Shown: one piece after another, positions 7,681 to 16,252 of the stretch
Numbering within the stretch: the stretch's first letter is position 1
Layout: the number at the start of each line of letters is the position of its first letter
NCBI RefSeq assembly: GCF_014652535.1
Contig: NZ_BMYZ01000001.1
Span: forward strand, 1,550,001 to 1,614,000
Length of the DNA stretch: 64,000 nucleotides
Reading direction: 5' to 3'
Origin: Cellvibrio zantedeschiae
GTDB taxonomy: Bacteria; Pseudomonadota; Gammaproteobacteria; Pseudomonadales; Cellvibrionaceae
Program-made: the position numbers and the translations under genes
Notes under the pieces: model-generated
Seen by the model: the letters and a program-made list of their open reading frames with translations, nothing else
What the model was told of the DNA's origin: nothing
Databases searched by the model: none

Positions 7681-10017
7681 TTAGTTCAATTCCATCACGA
7701 TTCTGAAACCCAGGGTTTCATTTAAATATCCTGAAGGAATATTATCGCGAGCACTTGTGCTCAAATGTTGCACGTTATCTTTTGTAGAGCCGCCACGAAC
7801 AACGCGACCCGTACATTGTTTTTCGTCCGTTGCTGCGCCAGTGCTGCTGGCATTTTTATAATTGTCCTGGTAACAATCCTGTACCCATTCCGAAACATTT
7901 CCAGATACATCGTAAAGCCCAAATGCGTTGGGCGTATAGTTGCCGACAGGTGCTGTTTTACTGCCGAACAAACCGGAATAATTACTGGAGCAGCCTCTAC
8001 GACAATTTGCTTTGCCTTTTGCATCCAGCTCGTTGTCGCCCCACCAGTAGGTTGTAGTGCTTCCTGCGCGCGCGGCATATTCCCATTCTGCTTCGGTAGG
8101 CAGCCTGAATTTTTTGCCGGTGGTTTTGCTCAACCATTGTGTATAAGCCACAGCATCATTCCAACTGACATGAATGACGGGCCGATCTTCACGGCCCCAA
8201 CCATTATCTCCCGGTAAAGGTTTGTTGGTTGACTGCGCGAAAAAATCATACTCTGCAAAAGTCACTTCGTATTTGCTTATCGCAAAGGCTTTGATTGCTA
8301 CTTTGTGCGCAGGTGCAGAGTGCATATTGTTATCGTTACCCATGGTAAAACTACCGGCGGGAACACGAACTAGGGCAGGCGCATTTTTGCCGCCATAAAC
8401 AATATTGGGGATGGTTGCTTTGGCCGGGTTGCTAAGATCCAATTCCGCTTCAAGCGTAAATGAAACGCTGAGAGGTTCATTTTTAATTTCAATCCATTCA
8501 GTTCTGGTTTTGTATCCGGTTTTTGAAAGCTCAATATTGTAACGACCAGATGTTAAGGCAATACCTTCTTTGTATTTCTCAGGAATATTCATTAAGCGAA
8601 TGCGCGCATCTTCCGGTGTTGTCTTAATCGTTAAAGCATAAGTCGGTAGCGCAATAGAGGATGCCTGACTGGATACTTGTTGAGATGATGCAACTGAAGA
8701 TTGTTCCGTAACCACTGCAACCGAACTTGTCGCGCTTGATTGGGTTTTAGATGAAACGGAACTGCGCGCATTATTCTGCGTTAATTTTGCAGTTACGGGT
8801 TTGGGTGAAATAAATAGGCTTGCCGTTGCTCGCGTTGCTTTATTTAAAAGCTGAGGCCCTTGCGCGATCTGCTGCGCAAAAATGGATTGCAAAATCACAC
8901 TCAATACACACCATGAAATTATCACTGCGCCTGTAATCAGCAACAATTTTCTCAAGCTGCGATTGTGGATAATTAGCGAAGGATTAATGTGGGTTTGCTG
9001 TTGGATACGCGTAGCAAAAATGGTTGGCGCAATTTCACTGCCAAACACGGAATCATTGAATGATTTGCGCGTGTGGAATCCTTCATCTTTGTTCCAGCGT
9101 AAATTCGTTAATCTGTTCCAGCGCCACTTAATCGCCTGGCTGGTAGCCGCAAAAAGTGCGCGGATCAATGCCATGACCGATAAATCTTCTGGCGCAGCAT
9201 TTGGAATGTAAGGTGTTCTTGCCGCAGCTTCCAGTTGGTCAATAGCAGTGCTAACTTCCTGGCCAGATTGGAAACGTTGGTCGGGATCTTTTGCAAGAAA
9301 CTTCTCCAACATTTTTTGATAGGCCTGGTATTGCAGTGGCAATTTTGGAATAGGTGCGCTTATATGTTTTAGCGCAATGGTAACTGTGTCTTCGCCTTGA
9401 TAAGGCAAAAAGCCTGTTAGCATTTCAAAAAATAAAACACCCAAGCTGTAGAGGTCAGAGCGCGAATCAACTGTTTGGCCACGAGTTTGTTCCGGGCTCA
9501 TATAATGTGGCGTGCCTACTACTGTGCCAACATGGGTCATGCGCGACACGCCCACAATTCCTTTGGCGACACCAAAGTCAGATAAAACGGCAGAGTTATC
9601 AGCGCGGAATAAAATATTTTCCGGTTTTATATCGCGGTGTATGTAACCTTTCTCGTGAGCATGATCCAGAGCATTGGCAATTTCTTTAGTGACACGCAGG
9701 GCTTCTTCGCCGGTCATGCCATTAATCATTTTGTCGTGCACAGAGCCGTTGGGTAAATAATCCATGGCAATGTAATTCAAATCCTCAGCGCGACCTATAT
9801 CGTAAATAGCCACAATATTCGGATGCGACAATTGTCCAACAATCGTGGCTTCACGCTGAAAACGTTCACTAAAAGCAGGATCACTGGTCAAGCTGGGATT
9901 CATTACTTTAAGTGCAACAATACGCCCCACGCTGATTTGGATCGCGAGGTAAACGGTGGACATTCCACCCTGATTTATTTTACGGATTATTCGGTAACCC
10001 GGTATTTGTAGTGCCAT
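7681..10017 (-). CDS. Membrane Ser/Thr kinase with PEGA and formylglycine-enzyme-like extracytoplasmic domains
   Basis: A 778-residue modular protein. Residues 8-265 form a Hanks-type kinase with a glycine loop (NQGGMS), K37, catalytic D129 in HRDIKPEN, D147 of DFG, and a GTPHYMSPEQ activation segment. A single membrane helix lies at about 357-378. A serine-rich linker (about 400-455) is followed by a PEGA beta domain (about 460-530). The C-terminus (548-775) is of the FGE-sulfatase/SUMF1 fold, with EVTFAEYDFF, LPTEAEWEYAARAG and GNVSEWVQD. It lacks the paired cysteines of true formylglycine-generating enzymes near GGSTKDN, so sulfatase activation is unlikely; a sensory or ligand-binding role is inferred. 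The PP2C gene lies 44 bp upstream. Confidence 0.9.
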   Translation of the reverse strand: MALQIPGYRIIRKINQGGMSTVYLAIQISVGRIVALKVMNPSLTSDPAFSERFQREATIVGQLSHPNIVAIYDIGRAEDLNYIAMDYLPNGSVHDKMINGMTGEEALRVTKEIANALDHAHEKGYIHRDIKPENILFRADNSAVLSDFGVAKGIVGVSRMTHVGTVVGTPHYMSPEQTRGQTVDSRSDLYSLGVLFFEMLTGFLPYQGEDTVTIALKHISAPIPKLPLQYQAYQKMLEKFLAKDPDQRFQSGQEVSTAIDQLEAAARTPYIPNAAPEDLSVMALIRALFAATSQAIKWRWNRLTNLRWNKDEGFHTRKSFNDSVFGSEIAPTIFATRIQQQTHINPSLIIHNRSLRKLLLITGAVIISWCVLSVILQSIFAQQIAQGPQLLNKATRATASLFISPKPVTAKLTQNNARSSVSSKTQSSATSSVAVVTEQSSVASSQQVSSQASSIALPTYALTIKTTPEDARIRLMNIPEKYKEGIALTSGRYNIELSKTGYKTRTEWIEIKNEPLSVSFTLEAELDLSNPAKATIPNIVYGGKNAPALVRVPAGSFTMGNDNNMHSAPAHKVAIKAFAISKYEVTFAEYDFFAQSTNKPLPGDNGWGREDRPVIHVSWNDAVAYTQWLSKTTGKKFRLPTEAEWEYAARAGSTTTYWWGDNELDAKGKANCRRGCSSNYSGLFGSKTAPVGNYTPNAFGLYDVSGNVSEWVQDCYQDNYKNASSTGAATDEKQCTGRVVRGGSTKDNVQHLSTSARDNIPSGYLNETLGFRIVMELN

Positions 10018-10061
10018 ATTGTGCGAGCTTTCTTCTACTTAAAATGCAAATGTTTCGTTGG

Positions 10062-10928
10062 TTACTTTAGTGTGTTGACCAGCAATCCTAGCAAGGCGGT
10101 AATGGCGCTAAAAAAAATAATAACGTCTATCGCTCTGTTGTTTGTAATTGACGGAATCCAGTTCCAAAATAGGCTGCTAAACGATTCAGCAACAATCGGG
10201 GATTCAATAATTTGTATGGTGATGTTGTCGTGCCCACCACTGGTTAGCGCTTCGTGCAGTAACTGATCCACAGCCGTTAAACTGTTTGGACTATGTTCTA
10301 AAATTTGTGCAATGGAAGAATCGCTCAGCTCATCGGTGAGGCCGTCGCTGCACAACAGAATCCACTGATTTTTTTGCCATTGTCCCTGTGCTATATCAAC
10401 TTTTACCTGGGCAAGTTCCTGCATACCCAAGCATTGGGTAATGATGTTTTTATCCGGATGGGTATCTACGTCATCTGCTGTAATTGCGCCTGATGCGTAA
10501 AGCATTTGTACATAGGAGTGATCTGTTGTCAGGCGCGTTAACTGGCCACCATATTCATCCGGTGTCCACAAATAAGCACGGCTATCGCCTACCCATGCAA
10601 CCTGGTAATGCTTTTTCTGGCTAAGCAATGCGACTACTGTAGAACCCATGCCAATGGCTCCAATACCCTTATCGGCAGAGCTTAAAATGTCTTCATGGGA
10701 TTTTTGGATAAGATCAGGAAGGGAAAAAGGGAGACCCTGTTGTACAAACTCCTCGAAGGTGTCGCGCACTATTGCGCTTGCGACTTCACCGGCCTCGTGG
10801 CCACCCATACCGTCAGCCACCACCCACAAATCGGCATTAGGCGCACTTAGAAAACAATCTTCATTGTTTTCGCGCTTAAGGCCCGGGTGGGTCGCGGCAC
10901 TGTATTCGAGTGGATGGACTAGCGTCAT
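10062..10928 (-). CDS. PP2C-family Ser/Thr protein phosphatase
   Basis: A 288-residue metal-dependent phosphatase. The motifs appear in order: RENNEDCFL, VADGMGGHEAGE (metal aspartate and glycines), GDSRAYLW, CSDGLTDELS and GGHDNITIQ. A hydrophobic helix at about 264-286 suggests membrane anchoring, which is unusual for the soluble Stp-type enzymes. It is encoded just upstream of the transmembrane kinase on the same strand and is presumably its antagonist. Such pairs often occur with type VI secretion genes, but none are seen here. Transcription probably starts in the 178-bp gap upstream, which separates it from the M16 peptidase gene. Confidence 0.93.
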   Translation of the reverse strand: MTLVHPLEYSAATHPGLKRENNEDCFLSAPNADLWVVADGMGGHEAGEVASAIVRDTFEEFVQQGLPFSLPDLIQKSHEDILSSADKGIGAIGMGSTVVALLSQKKHYQVAWVGDSRAYLWTPDEYGGQLTRLTTDHSYVQMLYASGAITADDVDTHPDKNIITQCLGMQELAQVKVDIAQGQWQKNQWILLCSDGLTDELSDSSIAQILEHSPNSLTAVDQLLHEALTSGGHDNITIQIIESPIVAESFSSLFWNWIPSITNNRAIDVIIFFSAITALLGLLVNTLK

Positions 10929-11106
10929 TGCAAGGCTCTGTTATTAAGATTATTGCGCCATAATCGCTGATTGTGTGACTTTTTGCCATTCTTCAATTCC
11001 CGCAATTTGCGAAAGCTATAAAAGCTTTGCAAAAGCGCAGAATTGATCACACTTAGGTCCTTAGGCGAAATGCTTTTCCTAATTAAAACATCAAGTATTT
11101 AAAGGT

Positions 11107-14019
11107 TTACAGCTGGTGAATGTCTAAACCAAGCGCCTGCAGTTTCTCCTGTTGCCCCGCATAGCTAACGATTCCCACGCTGGCTTTTTCACTTACCAAA
11201 TAGTGTTTAGCAACTCGCAACAGGTCATCAATAGTCACTTTCACGACACGATTGCGGAAGGTTTCGCGTTTTTCACGAGTGCGACCAAAAAGCTCTGCCT
11301 GATAGGTGGTTTTAGCTTCACCGGCAGGTGATCCTGGCTTATCAATACTGCCGATAACTCCCAAAATGGCTTCTTCCAAAGCCTGGTGGCTATGCTTTGT
11401 TTCCTGCAACCAGCTTAAGCAAGCGTCAAAGTCGGCGAGGGTTTCCGTCAAACGTGGGTCGCGGTAAGAATAGAAGCGGAACGCAGCGATAGTATTGTCC
11501 TGGCTTGCACCACCGCCATAGGCACCGCCTTGCTCGCGAATTGCACGGTGCAGATAACCGTTGCGCAAAAAACCTCCCAATACCGTAAGCGCCGCTGCAT
11601 CAGGGTGATCGGCGGGTACCGTTGGATAGGCTTTTGCGCAAAAATTAACTTGTGTGTTGGTTATCCAGGCTTGTTTGATTTGCTCACTTACCGCAGGAAT
11701 TGCAAAGCTGACAAATTTGTCGGTTGCCGATGTTGCTGGCCACAAGGTCTCCAGGGTTTTGCGATAAGTATTCAAATGCTCATCCTCACCCACAATTAAA
11801 AATTGTATGGGGGCGTTCAACATAAGTTGATGAATTTGCGTGAGGCCCTGAGCAAATTCGGTAAGCTTGTCTTTATAGTCTAATAAATTATCAAGTAGTT
11901 TTAATTCAGCAATGCCAATTAAGCCGCCTAACTCATGTGCAAGTTTTGCTGCAGGGCTCATGCCGGCACTTGCAAGAGTCATCGCCAGACTATGGCCGTG
12001 GCCCGTTACACTTTGTTCGGAGCGCGCACGCTTTTGCGCAATTAATTCACGCAATCTTTCGTGCTCATCGAAACGAACTTGCTTTAGTGTGGCTTGCATT
12101 AGTTCGCTCATGGCGACTTGATTGCGACTTAGGGCTTTTGCGGACAAGGTGACATAAGCATCAATTTTTTGTACGTCATCACCAGTGCCGCGAATGCTAC
12201 TGAAAGCGCGGATTCCACCAACGACTTCTGCTTGCCAGCGTTGCACATCCAAATAATCTTTATCACCTAAAGCAAGTTCGGTTAGGCATGAGCAATAAAA
12301 TGGCAAAAGCTTTTTCTGTGCATCAGTTATTGCAGGCATTTTGAAGGTAATTTGCTGGTACACCAAACCATTAGTGCCCGCGCTGTAACAGCGTAGCGGA
12401 TAGCCATTAAAAATTTCGTGGGTGCCGGGAGTGTAGTGCAGGTGTTCTGGAATATCTTCCAAGCCTACTTTAGGAAGAATGGTTTCATCATCTTGCTGTA
12501 ACTGACGCGCTTGTAAAGCGTGCGAGCGAGCAATGATATTTTGTTTGTCGGCAGGCGTTAACTCTGATTTTAATTTGGCCAGACGTGCCGCCTCAGCGAG
12601 TTGTACACGAGCATTTAATTGCGTATCGGGCTTCATGATTAAACGTACACGATGGTTATTCTCCAATAACCATTTCTTAACCAAGGTTTGAATAAAGTTT
12701 GGTTGATGAATTTTTTCGTGAAGGCTTTTAAGCGCAGCATCCATATCCAAAAGCGCAATAGGATCACCACGATGGGTAGCGGAGGTTAAGCCTGTTAAAA
12801 TAAGCTGTAAACCGTAGGGATAACCATCGCCGCCGACTTCGCGCTGCTGTAATTCAAGCTGGTGTAAAGCAGCTTCAATTTCAGATAAGGCTACGCCTTC
12901 TTCAGCCACTTTTTGCAAGGTTGTAAAAATTAACTCTTCAATTTTTTCAGCATTTTCAATTGCGCAACCTTCAAGCCCACACACAAAAGCCATTTCGCGC
13001 GATGAATCGTCCATTCCACACAAAGGCGAGGGTGCCTGGCCTAAATCGGTTGTTTCAAGCGCTTGCTGTAGGGGTGATGCAGAATTGTCCAACAAAATAT
13101 TGGAAAGTAATTGTGCCTCAAGGCTCTCTTCAAGATTTGTTGTTTTACCCAACAGCCATGCAATGACTAAATGGTTTTTATTTGCGATATCTTCATCATC
13201 TTCTGCAGGATAAAACTCTTCAACAGCTATAGGTGCGTGATAACGTTTTTCATCAGGTACGCTAATGATCGAGTCGAGTTTTTCAAAACGAGATAAGGCT
13301 TGGTTTTCAAATTTTTCTTGGTGTACAGATGCAGGAATATTTCCGTAGGTCATGAATATCGCATTAGTAGGGTGATAGTGTGTGCGATAAAAATTTTTCA
13401 ATTGTTCATAAGTTAAATTGGGAATGTCTTCCGGCTCGCCGCCACTATTGAAATGATAAGTCGTAGTAGGGTACAAATATTTACAGAGTGTATGCCATAA
13501 CTGTGAGGGCACCGAACTCATAGCACCTTTCATTTCATTGAAGACCACACCTTTAAAAACTAAATCAGAATTTGGGTTATCGGTTTCAGAAAATTCTATC
13601 CGGTGACCTTCTTGCGCAAAATCCAGCTCGTCAAGACGTGAAAAGAAAACCGCATCCAAATAAACATCCAACAAATTATTAAAATCTTTCTGGTTCTGGC
13701 TGGCAAAAGGATAGGCGGTCCAATCCGAACTGGTAAACGCATTCATAAACGTATTTAACGAACGGCGCACCATCATAAAAAAAGGATCGCGAACCGGATA
13801 TTTTTCGCTACCACACAATGCAGTGTGCTCAAGAATATGAGCCACTCCCGTTGAGTCATGGGGCACGGTCCGGAGGGCAACTAAAAATACATTCTCTTGA
13901 TTATCCGCAACCATATGAATGTGTTGTGCGCCTGTAACCTTGTGGCGATATTCCTCAACACTTATTTTCAAAGCATCAATTGTTTGGCTGCGAATAAATT
14001 CAAAAGCGGGATGGGTCAT
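11107..14019 (-). CDS. M16C metallopeptidase (PreP/insulinase-like)
   Basis: A 970-residue zinc peptidase of the M16C (presequence protease) type, with two duplicated halves in one chain. The inverted zinc motif HILEH is at about residue 62-66 (GVAHILEHTALCGSEKYP), followed by the family's RDPFFMMVRRSLNTFMNA patch. Near the C-terminus lies REQGGAYGGGA, the R/Y substrate-binding motif of M16 enzymes. No signal peptide is seen, so it is probably cytoplasmic and degrades short unfolded peptides. It is last in a likely operon after the GIY-YIG and DTW genes, only 10 bp behind the latter. Confidence 0.93.
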   Translation of the reverse strand: MTHPAFEFIRSQTIDALKISVEEYRHKVTGAQHIHMVADNQENVFLVALRTVPHDSTGVAHILEHTALCGSEKYPVRDPFFMMVRRSLNTFMNAFTSSDWTAYPFASQNQKDFNNLLDVYLDAVFFSRLDELDFAQEGHRIEFSETDNPNSDLVFKGVVFNEMKGAMSSVPSQLWHTLCKYLYPTTTYHFNSGGEPEDIPNLTYEQLKNFYRTHYHPTNAIFMTYGNIPASVHQEKFENQALSRFEKLDSIISVPDEKRYHAPIAVEEFYPAEDDEDIANKNHLVIAWLLGKTTNLEESLEAQLLSNILLDNSASPLQQALETTDLGQAPSPLCGMDDSSREMAFVCGLEGCAIENAEKIEELIFTTLQKVAEEGVALSEIEAALHQLELQQREVGGDGYPYGLQLILTGLTSATHRGDPIALLDMDAALKSLHEKIHQPNFIQTLVKKWLLENNHRVRLIMKPDTQLNARVQLAEAARLAKLKSELTPADKQNIIARSHALQARQLQQDDETILPKVGLEDIPEHLHYTPGTHEIFNGYPLRCYSAGTNGLVYQQITFKMPAITDAQKKLLPFYCSCLTELALGDKDYLDVQRWQAEVVGGIRAFSSIRGTGDDVQKIDAYVTLSAKALSRNQVAMSELMQATLKQVRFDEHERLRELIAQKRARSEQSVTGHGHSLAMTLASAGMSPAAKLAHELGGLIGIAELKLLDNLLDYKDKLTEFAQGLTQIHQLMLNAPIQFLIVGEDEHLNTYRKTLETLWPATSATDKFVSFAIPAVSEQIKQAWITNTQVNFCAKAYPTVPADHPDAAALTVLGGFLRNGYLHRAIREQGGAYGGGASQDNTIAAFRFYSYRDPRLTETLADFDACLSWLQETKHSHQALEEAILGVIGSIDKPGSPAGEAKTTYQAELFGRTREKRETFRNRVVKVTIDDLLRVAKHYLVSEKASVGIVSYAGQQEKLQALGLDIHQL

Positions 14020-14029
14020 AGTTGTTCCG

Positions 14030-14674
14030 TCACAAAGATGAAGGTAATTGGAATAAAGATACGAATGAGTGTTGCTCTGCTACAAAATCAGCAAAGGCTT
14101 TAAGTACCGGGGAATAGTCCACCTTGCCGGCCTCTAACTTCTGCAAAGCGTAACAACTTGCTTCCAAGCTGGAAAGTTGATTTTCACTATGCGCTTTACG
14201 AATTGTGTATAAAGAAGGAGGACAATTATCCAGACATAAGCGAGGCATTGTTTGCAAGGCCGGATTGAGATAAAGCATTTTACGACTTTTACGCCAGGTC
14301 GCATCCAGCACCCATAGGCGAAGTGATTTAAATACGTTCGGGTTTTGATCATTGTTTATGCGCCAATTTTCGACTTGGGGAGGAGTAATAATCCCCAGGG
14401 ATTTCTCTTCTGGCGTTTCCGGGTAGAGCAGCAGGTCGTAATATTGATCATTTCGTAACTGCTGGAAAAAGTCGTCCCCAAAATTTTCACCCATATGAAT
14501 TTGGCTGTTTTTTAAACACAAATGCGCAAGGCGACCACTATTTTTAACTTCGTGCACTTCTTGGGGATGCTGCAAAATCACTAATGAAACTAGATTGTTA
14601 ACGCTGCGAATGTGTTTACAGATGCAGGTTTTCAAAGGTCGTAAACACAGTTTACAGGATGGACGTTTAGTCAT
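14030..14674 (-). CDS. DTW-domain tRNA-uridine aminocarboxypropyltransferase
   Basis: A 214-residue DTW-family protein. The N-terminal cysteine cluster (CKLC, then CIC) is typical, and the signature appears as LDATWRKSRKM. The family member TapT (YfiP) of E. coli makes acp3U at tRNA position 47 from SAM; that activity is inferred here by family. Its start overlaps the end of the GIY-YIG gene by 8 bases, indicating translational coupling, and the M16 peptidase gene follows after 10 bp. The divergent side carries another tRNA-modifying enzyme, CmoM. Confidence 0.88.
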   Translation of the reverse strand: MTKRPSCKLCLRPLKTCICKHIRSVNNLVSLVILQHPQEVHEVKNSGRLAHLCLKNSQIHMGENFGDDFFQQLRNDQYYDLLLYPETPEEKSLGIITPPQVENWRINNDQNPNVFKSLRLWVLDATWRKSRKMLYLNPALQTMPRLCLDNCPPSLYTIRKAHSENQLSSLEASCYALQKLEAGKVDYSPVLKAFADFVAEQHSFVSLFQLPSSL

Positions 14675-14972
14675 TGAGTTCAGGGCTTCCCGATAGTAAA
14701 CCTAAGGTGGTGAGAAGACGACTTGTCACCAAGGCCTCTTTTGCCTGTTTCGATAACTTTTTAATTTCTGCTTCGCGCTTGCTGGCGCTGCTGCGATCAG
14801 GATGTATCTCCAGGAGCGCTATAGCATCCGGTGTACGTGCGCGAAAATAGCGTGCGCCGCCTTTGCCGCTGCTATGCTCTTGCCAGCGCCTTTGGATATC
14901 CGTGGTGATGCCGGTGTACAATTGGCTATCGGTGGTGCGAATCATATATACGAACCAATTTTTCGCATTCAT
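14667..14972 (-). CDS. GIY-YIG nuclease-family protein (YhbQ/UPF0213-like)
   Basis: A short protein with one GIY-YIG domain: the motif is spread over FVYMIRT and YTGITTDI, followed by RRWQEH and a later SKREAEIKKLSK. The ATG at 14972 is preferred over an in-frame TTG at 15002 because family members begin just before the FVYM strand; this gives 101 residues. The product resembles YhbQ-type proteins, whose cellular role is poorly defined. It is the first gene of a minus-strand set with the DTW and M16 genes and faces the MazG-like gene. Confidence 0.82.
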   Translation of the reverse strand: MNAKNWFVYMIRTTDSQLYTGITTDIQRRWQEHSSGKGGARYFRARTPDAIALLEIHPDRSSASKREAEIKKLSKQAKEALVTSRLLTTLGLLSGSPELND

Positions 14973-15005
14973 GCAAGCAGACCGGGTATCAGAGGTGATC
15001 AAAAG

Positions 15006-15332
15006 GTGCAGTCATTAAAGCCATTGGATCTTGCGGAAATTAACCGTGAATTTCGTGCAATTGCCGCTGCAAATAAATGGCAAGCATACCATACTCCCAA
15101 AAATCTCGCGTCCGCAGTTGCGGTGGAGGCGAGTGAGCTATTGGCGGAATTCCAATGGTTAACTGCGGAGGAATCGGTCGAGCTCACTGATGAAAAAAGA
15201 ACCCAGGTTGCTGATGAAATTGCCGATATAGTTATGTACCTAACAGAACTGTCGATGCAGTTAGATATAGATTTGGCGGCGGCCTTGGGTGCTAAAATTC
15301 AAAAAAATAAAATCAGATTCAAACAACCTTAA
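15006..15332 (+). CDS. MazG-like nucleotide pyrophosphohydrolase
   Basis: A 108-residue all-alpha NTP pyrophosphohydrolase of the MazG-like/dCTPase class. The acidic metal-binding signature is visible as EASELLAEFQW followed by DEIADIVMYL. The start is taken as GTG 15006, because a GAGGTGA ribosome-binding site lies 7 bases upstream and the family similarity begins there; the frame is open further upstream but antisense to the GIY-YIG gene. It probably hydrolyses non-canonical or excess (d)NTPs. cmoM follows 10 bp downstream, so the two are likely one transcript. Confidence 0.85.
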   Translation: MQSLKPLDLAEINREFRAIAAANKWQAYHTPKNLASAVAVEASELLAEFQWLTAEESVELTDEKRTQVADEIADIVMYLTELSMQLDIDLAAALGAKIQKNKIRFKQP

Positions 15333-15342
15333 GAAGTTATCA

Positions 15343-16158
15343 ATGGCGAAGCAACCCATTAATCAGGATCGAAACTTTGATGATCTTGCCAAACGTTTTC
15401 AAAAGAATATTTATGGTGGATTAAAAGGCGACATTCGCTTGGCTGTGCTCGAACGGGATTTTCGCGAGTATTTTTCAGCATTACCTTTCGGCAACGAAAA
15501 GCCTGCAAAACCCTTACGCATTTTGGATGCCGGTGGTGGACAGGGGCAATTTTCTCTTCAGTTTGCGAAAGCGGGGCATTCGGTGGTGATCTGTGATATT
15601 TCAGCCGAGATGCTAAAACTCGCAGAGCAAGAGGTAATGCAGCAAGAGCTTGAATCTCATGTACAACTAATACATTGTGCGATTCAGGATGTCTCCCAGC
15701 ATATAGGTGTGTCTGAAGACAAATTTGATGTTGTTCTTTGTCATGCGGTGATGGAATGGGTAGCAAACCCTGCTGAACTCTTAGGCTACTTGCTTGAACA
15801 ATTAAAACCTCAGGGGTATTTGTCGCTGACTTTTTATAATTTGCATTCGCTCATTTACAAAAATTTGTTGCGTACAAATTTTAAAAAAATTCAACAGCAG
15901 GATTTCGGCGGTTCTAAAGGAAGCCTTACACCCATTAATCCCTTGTACCCTGAACAAGTGTTTGAATGGCTAAACCAGTTGCCATTGCAGGTTCTTGCAA
16001 CGAGCGGCATCCGGGTTTTTCACGATTATATTTTTAACGAAGAGCATCGCGAACGTGATCCGCAAAGTGTCATAGAGCTCGAACTGGAGTTGTCTCGCAA
16101 ACAACCCTATCAATTGTTGGGGCGTTATATTCACGTGTTGGGCCAAAAACGCAGTTGA
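15343..16158 (+). CDS. cmoM: tRNA 5-carboxymethoxyuridine methyltransferase CmoM
   Basis: A 271-residue class I SAM methyltransferase. The N-terminal RNFDDLAKRFQKNIYGG and DIRLAVLERDF segments are characteristic of CmoM (formerly SmtA), as is the SAM motif LDAGGGQGQFS at about residue 61. CmoM methylates cmo5U34 of certain tRNAs to the methyl ester. The start is set at ATG 15343, since upstream in-frame sequence overlaps the MazG-like gene. It closes the short operon, with about 95 bp to the next gene. Confidence 0.9.
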   Translation: MAKQPINQDRNFDDLAKRFQKNIYGGLKGDIRLAVLERDFREYFSALPFGNEKPAKPLRILDAGGGQGQFSLQFAKAGHSVVICDISAEMLKLAEQEVMQQELESHVQLIHCAIQDVSQHIGVSEDKFDVVLCHAVMEWVANPAELLGYLLEQLKPQGYLSLTFYNLHSLIYKNLLRTNFKKIQQQDFGGSKGSLTPINPLYPEQVFEWLNQLPLQVLATSGIRVFHDYIFNEEHRERDPQSVIELELELSRKQPYQLLGRYIHVLGQKRS

Positions 16159-16252
16159 TTCAAGAGAAGTCCAGGCAAACGAGTTTGTTGGTTGTTAATG
16201 TTTTAGAGTTGAATCCACTTTACAATTATTTTGTAACTGATGAGGGTTTTTC

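Noticed and set aside
10062-10928. Kinase/phosphatase pair as part of a type VI secretion locus
   Set aside because: No tss genes, Hcp, VgrG or FHA protein are present within the window.
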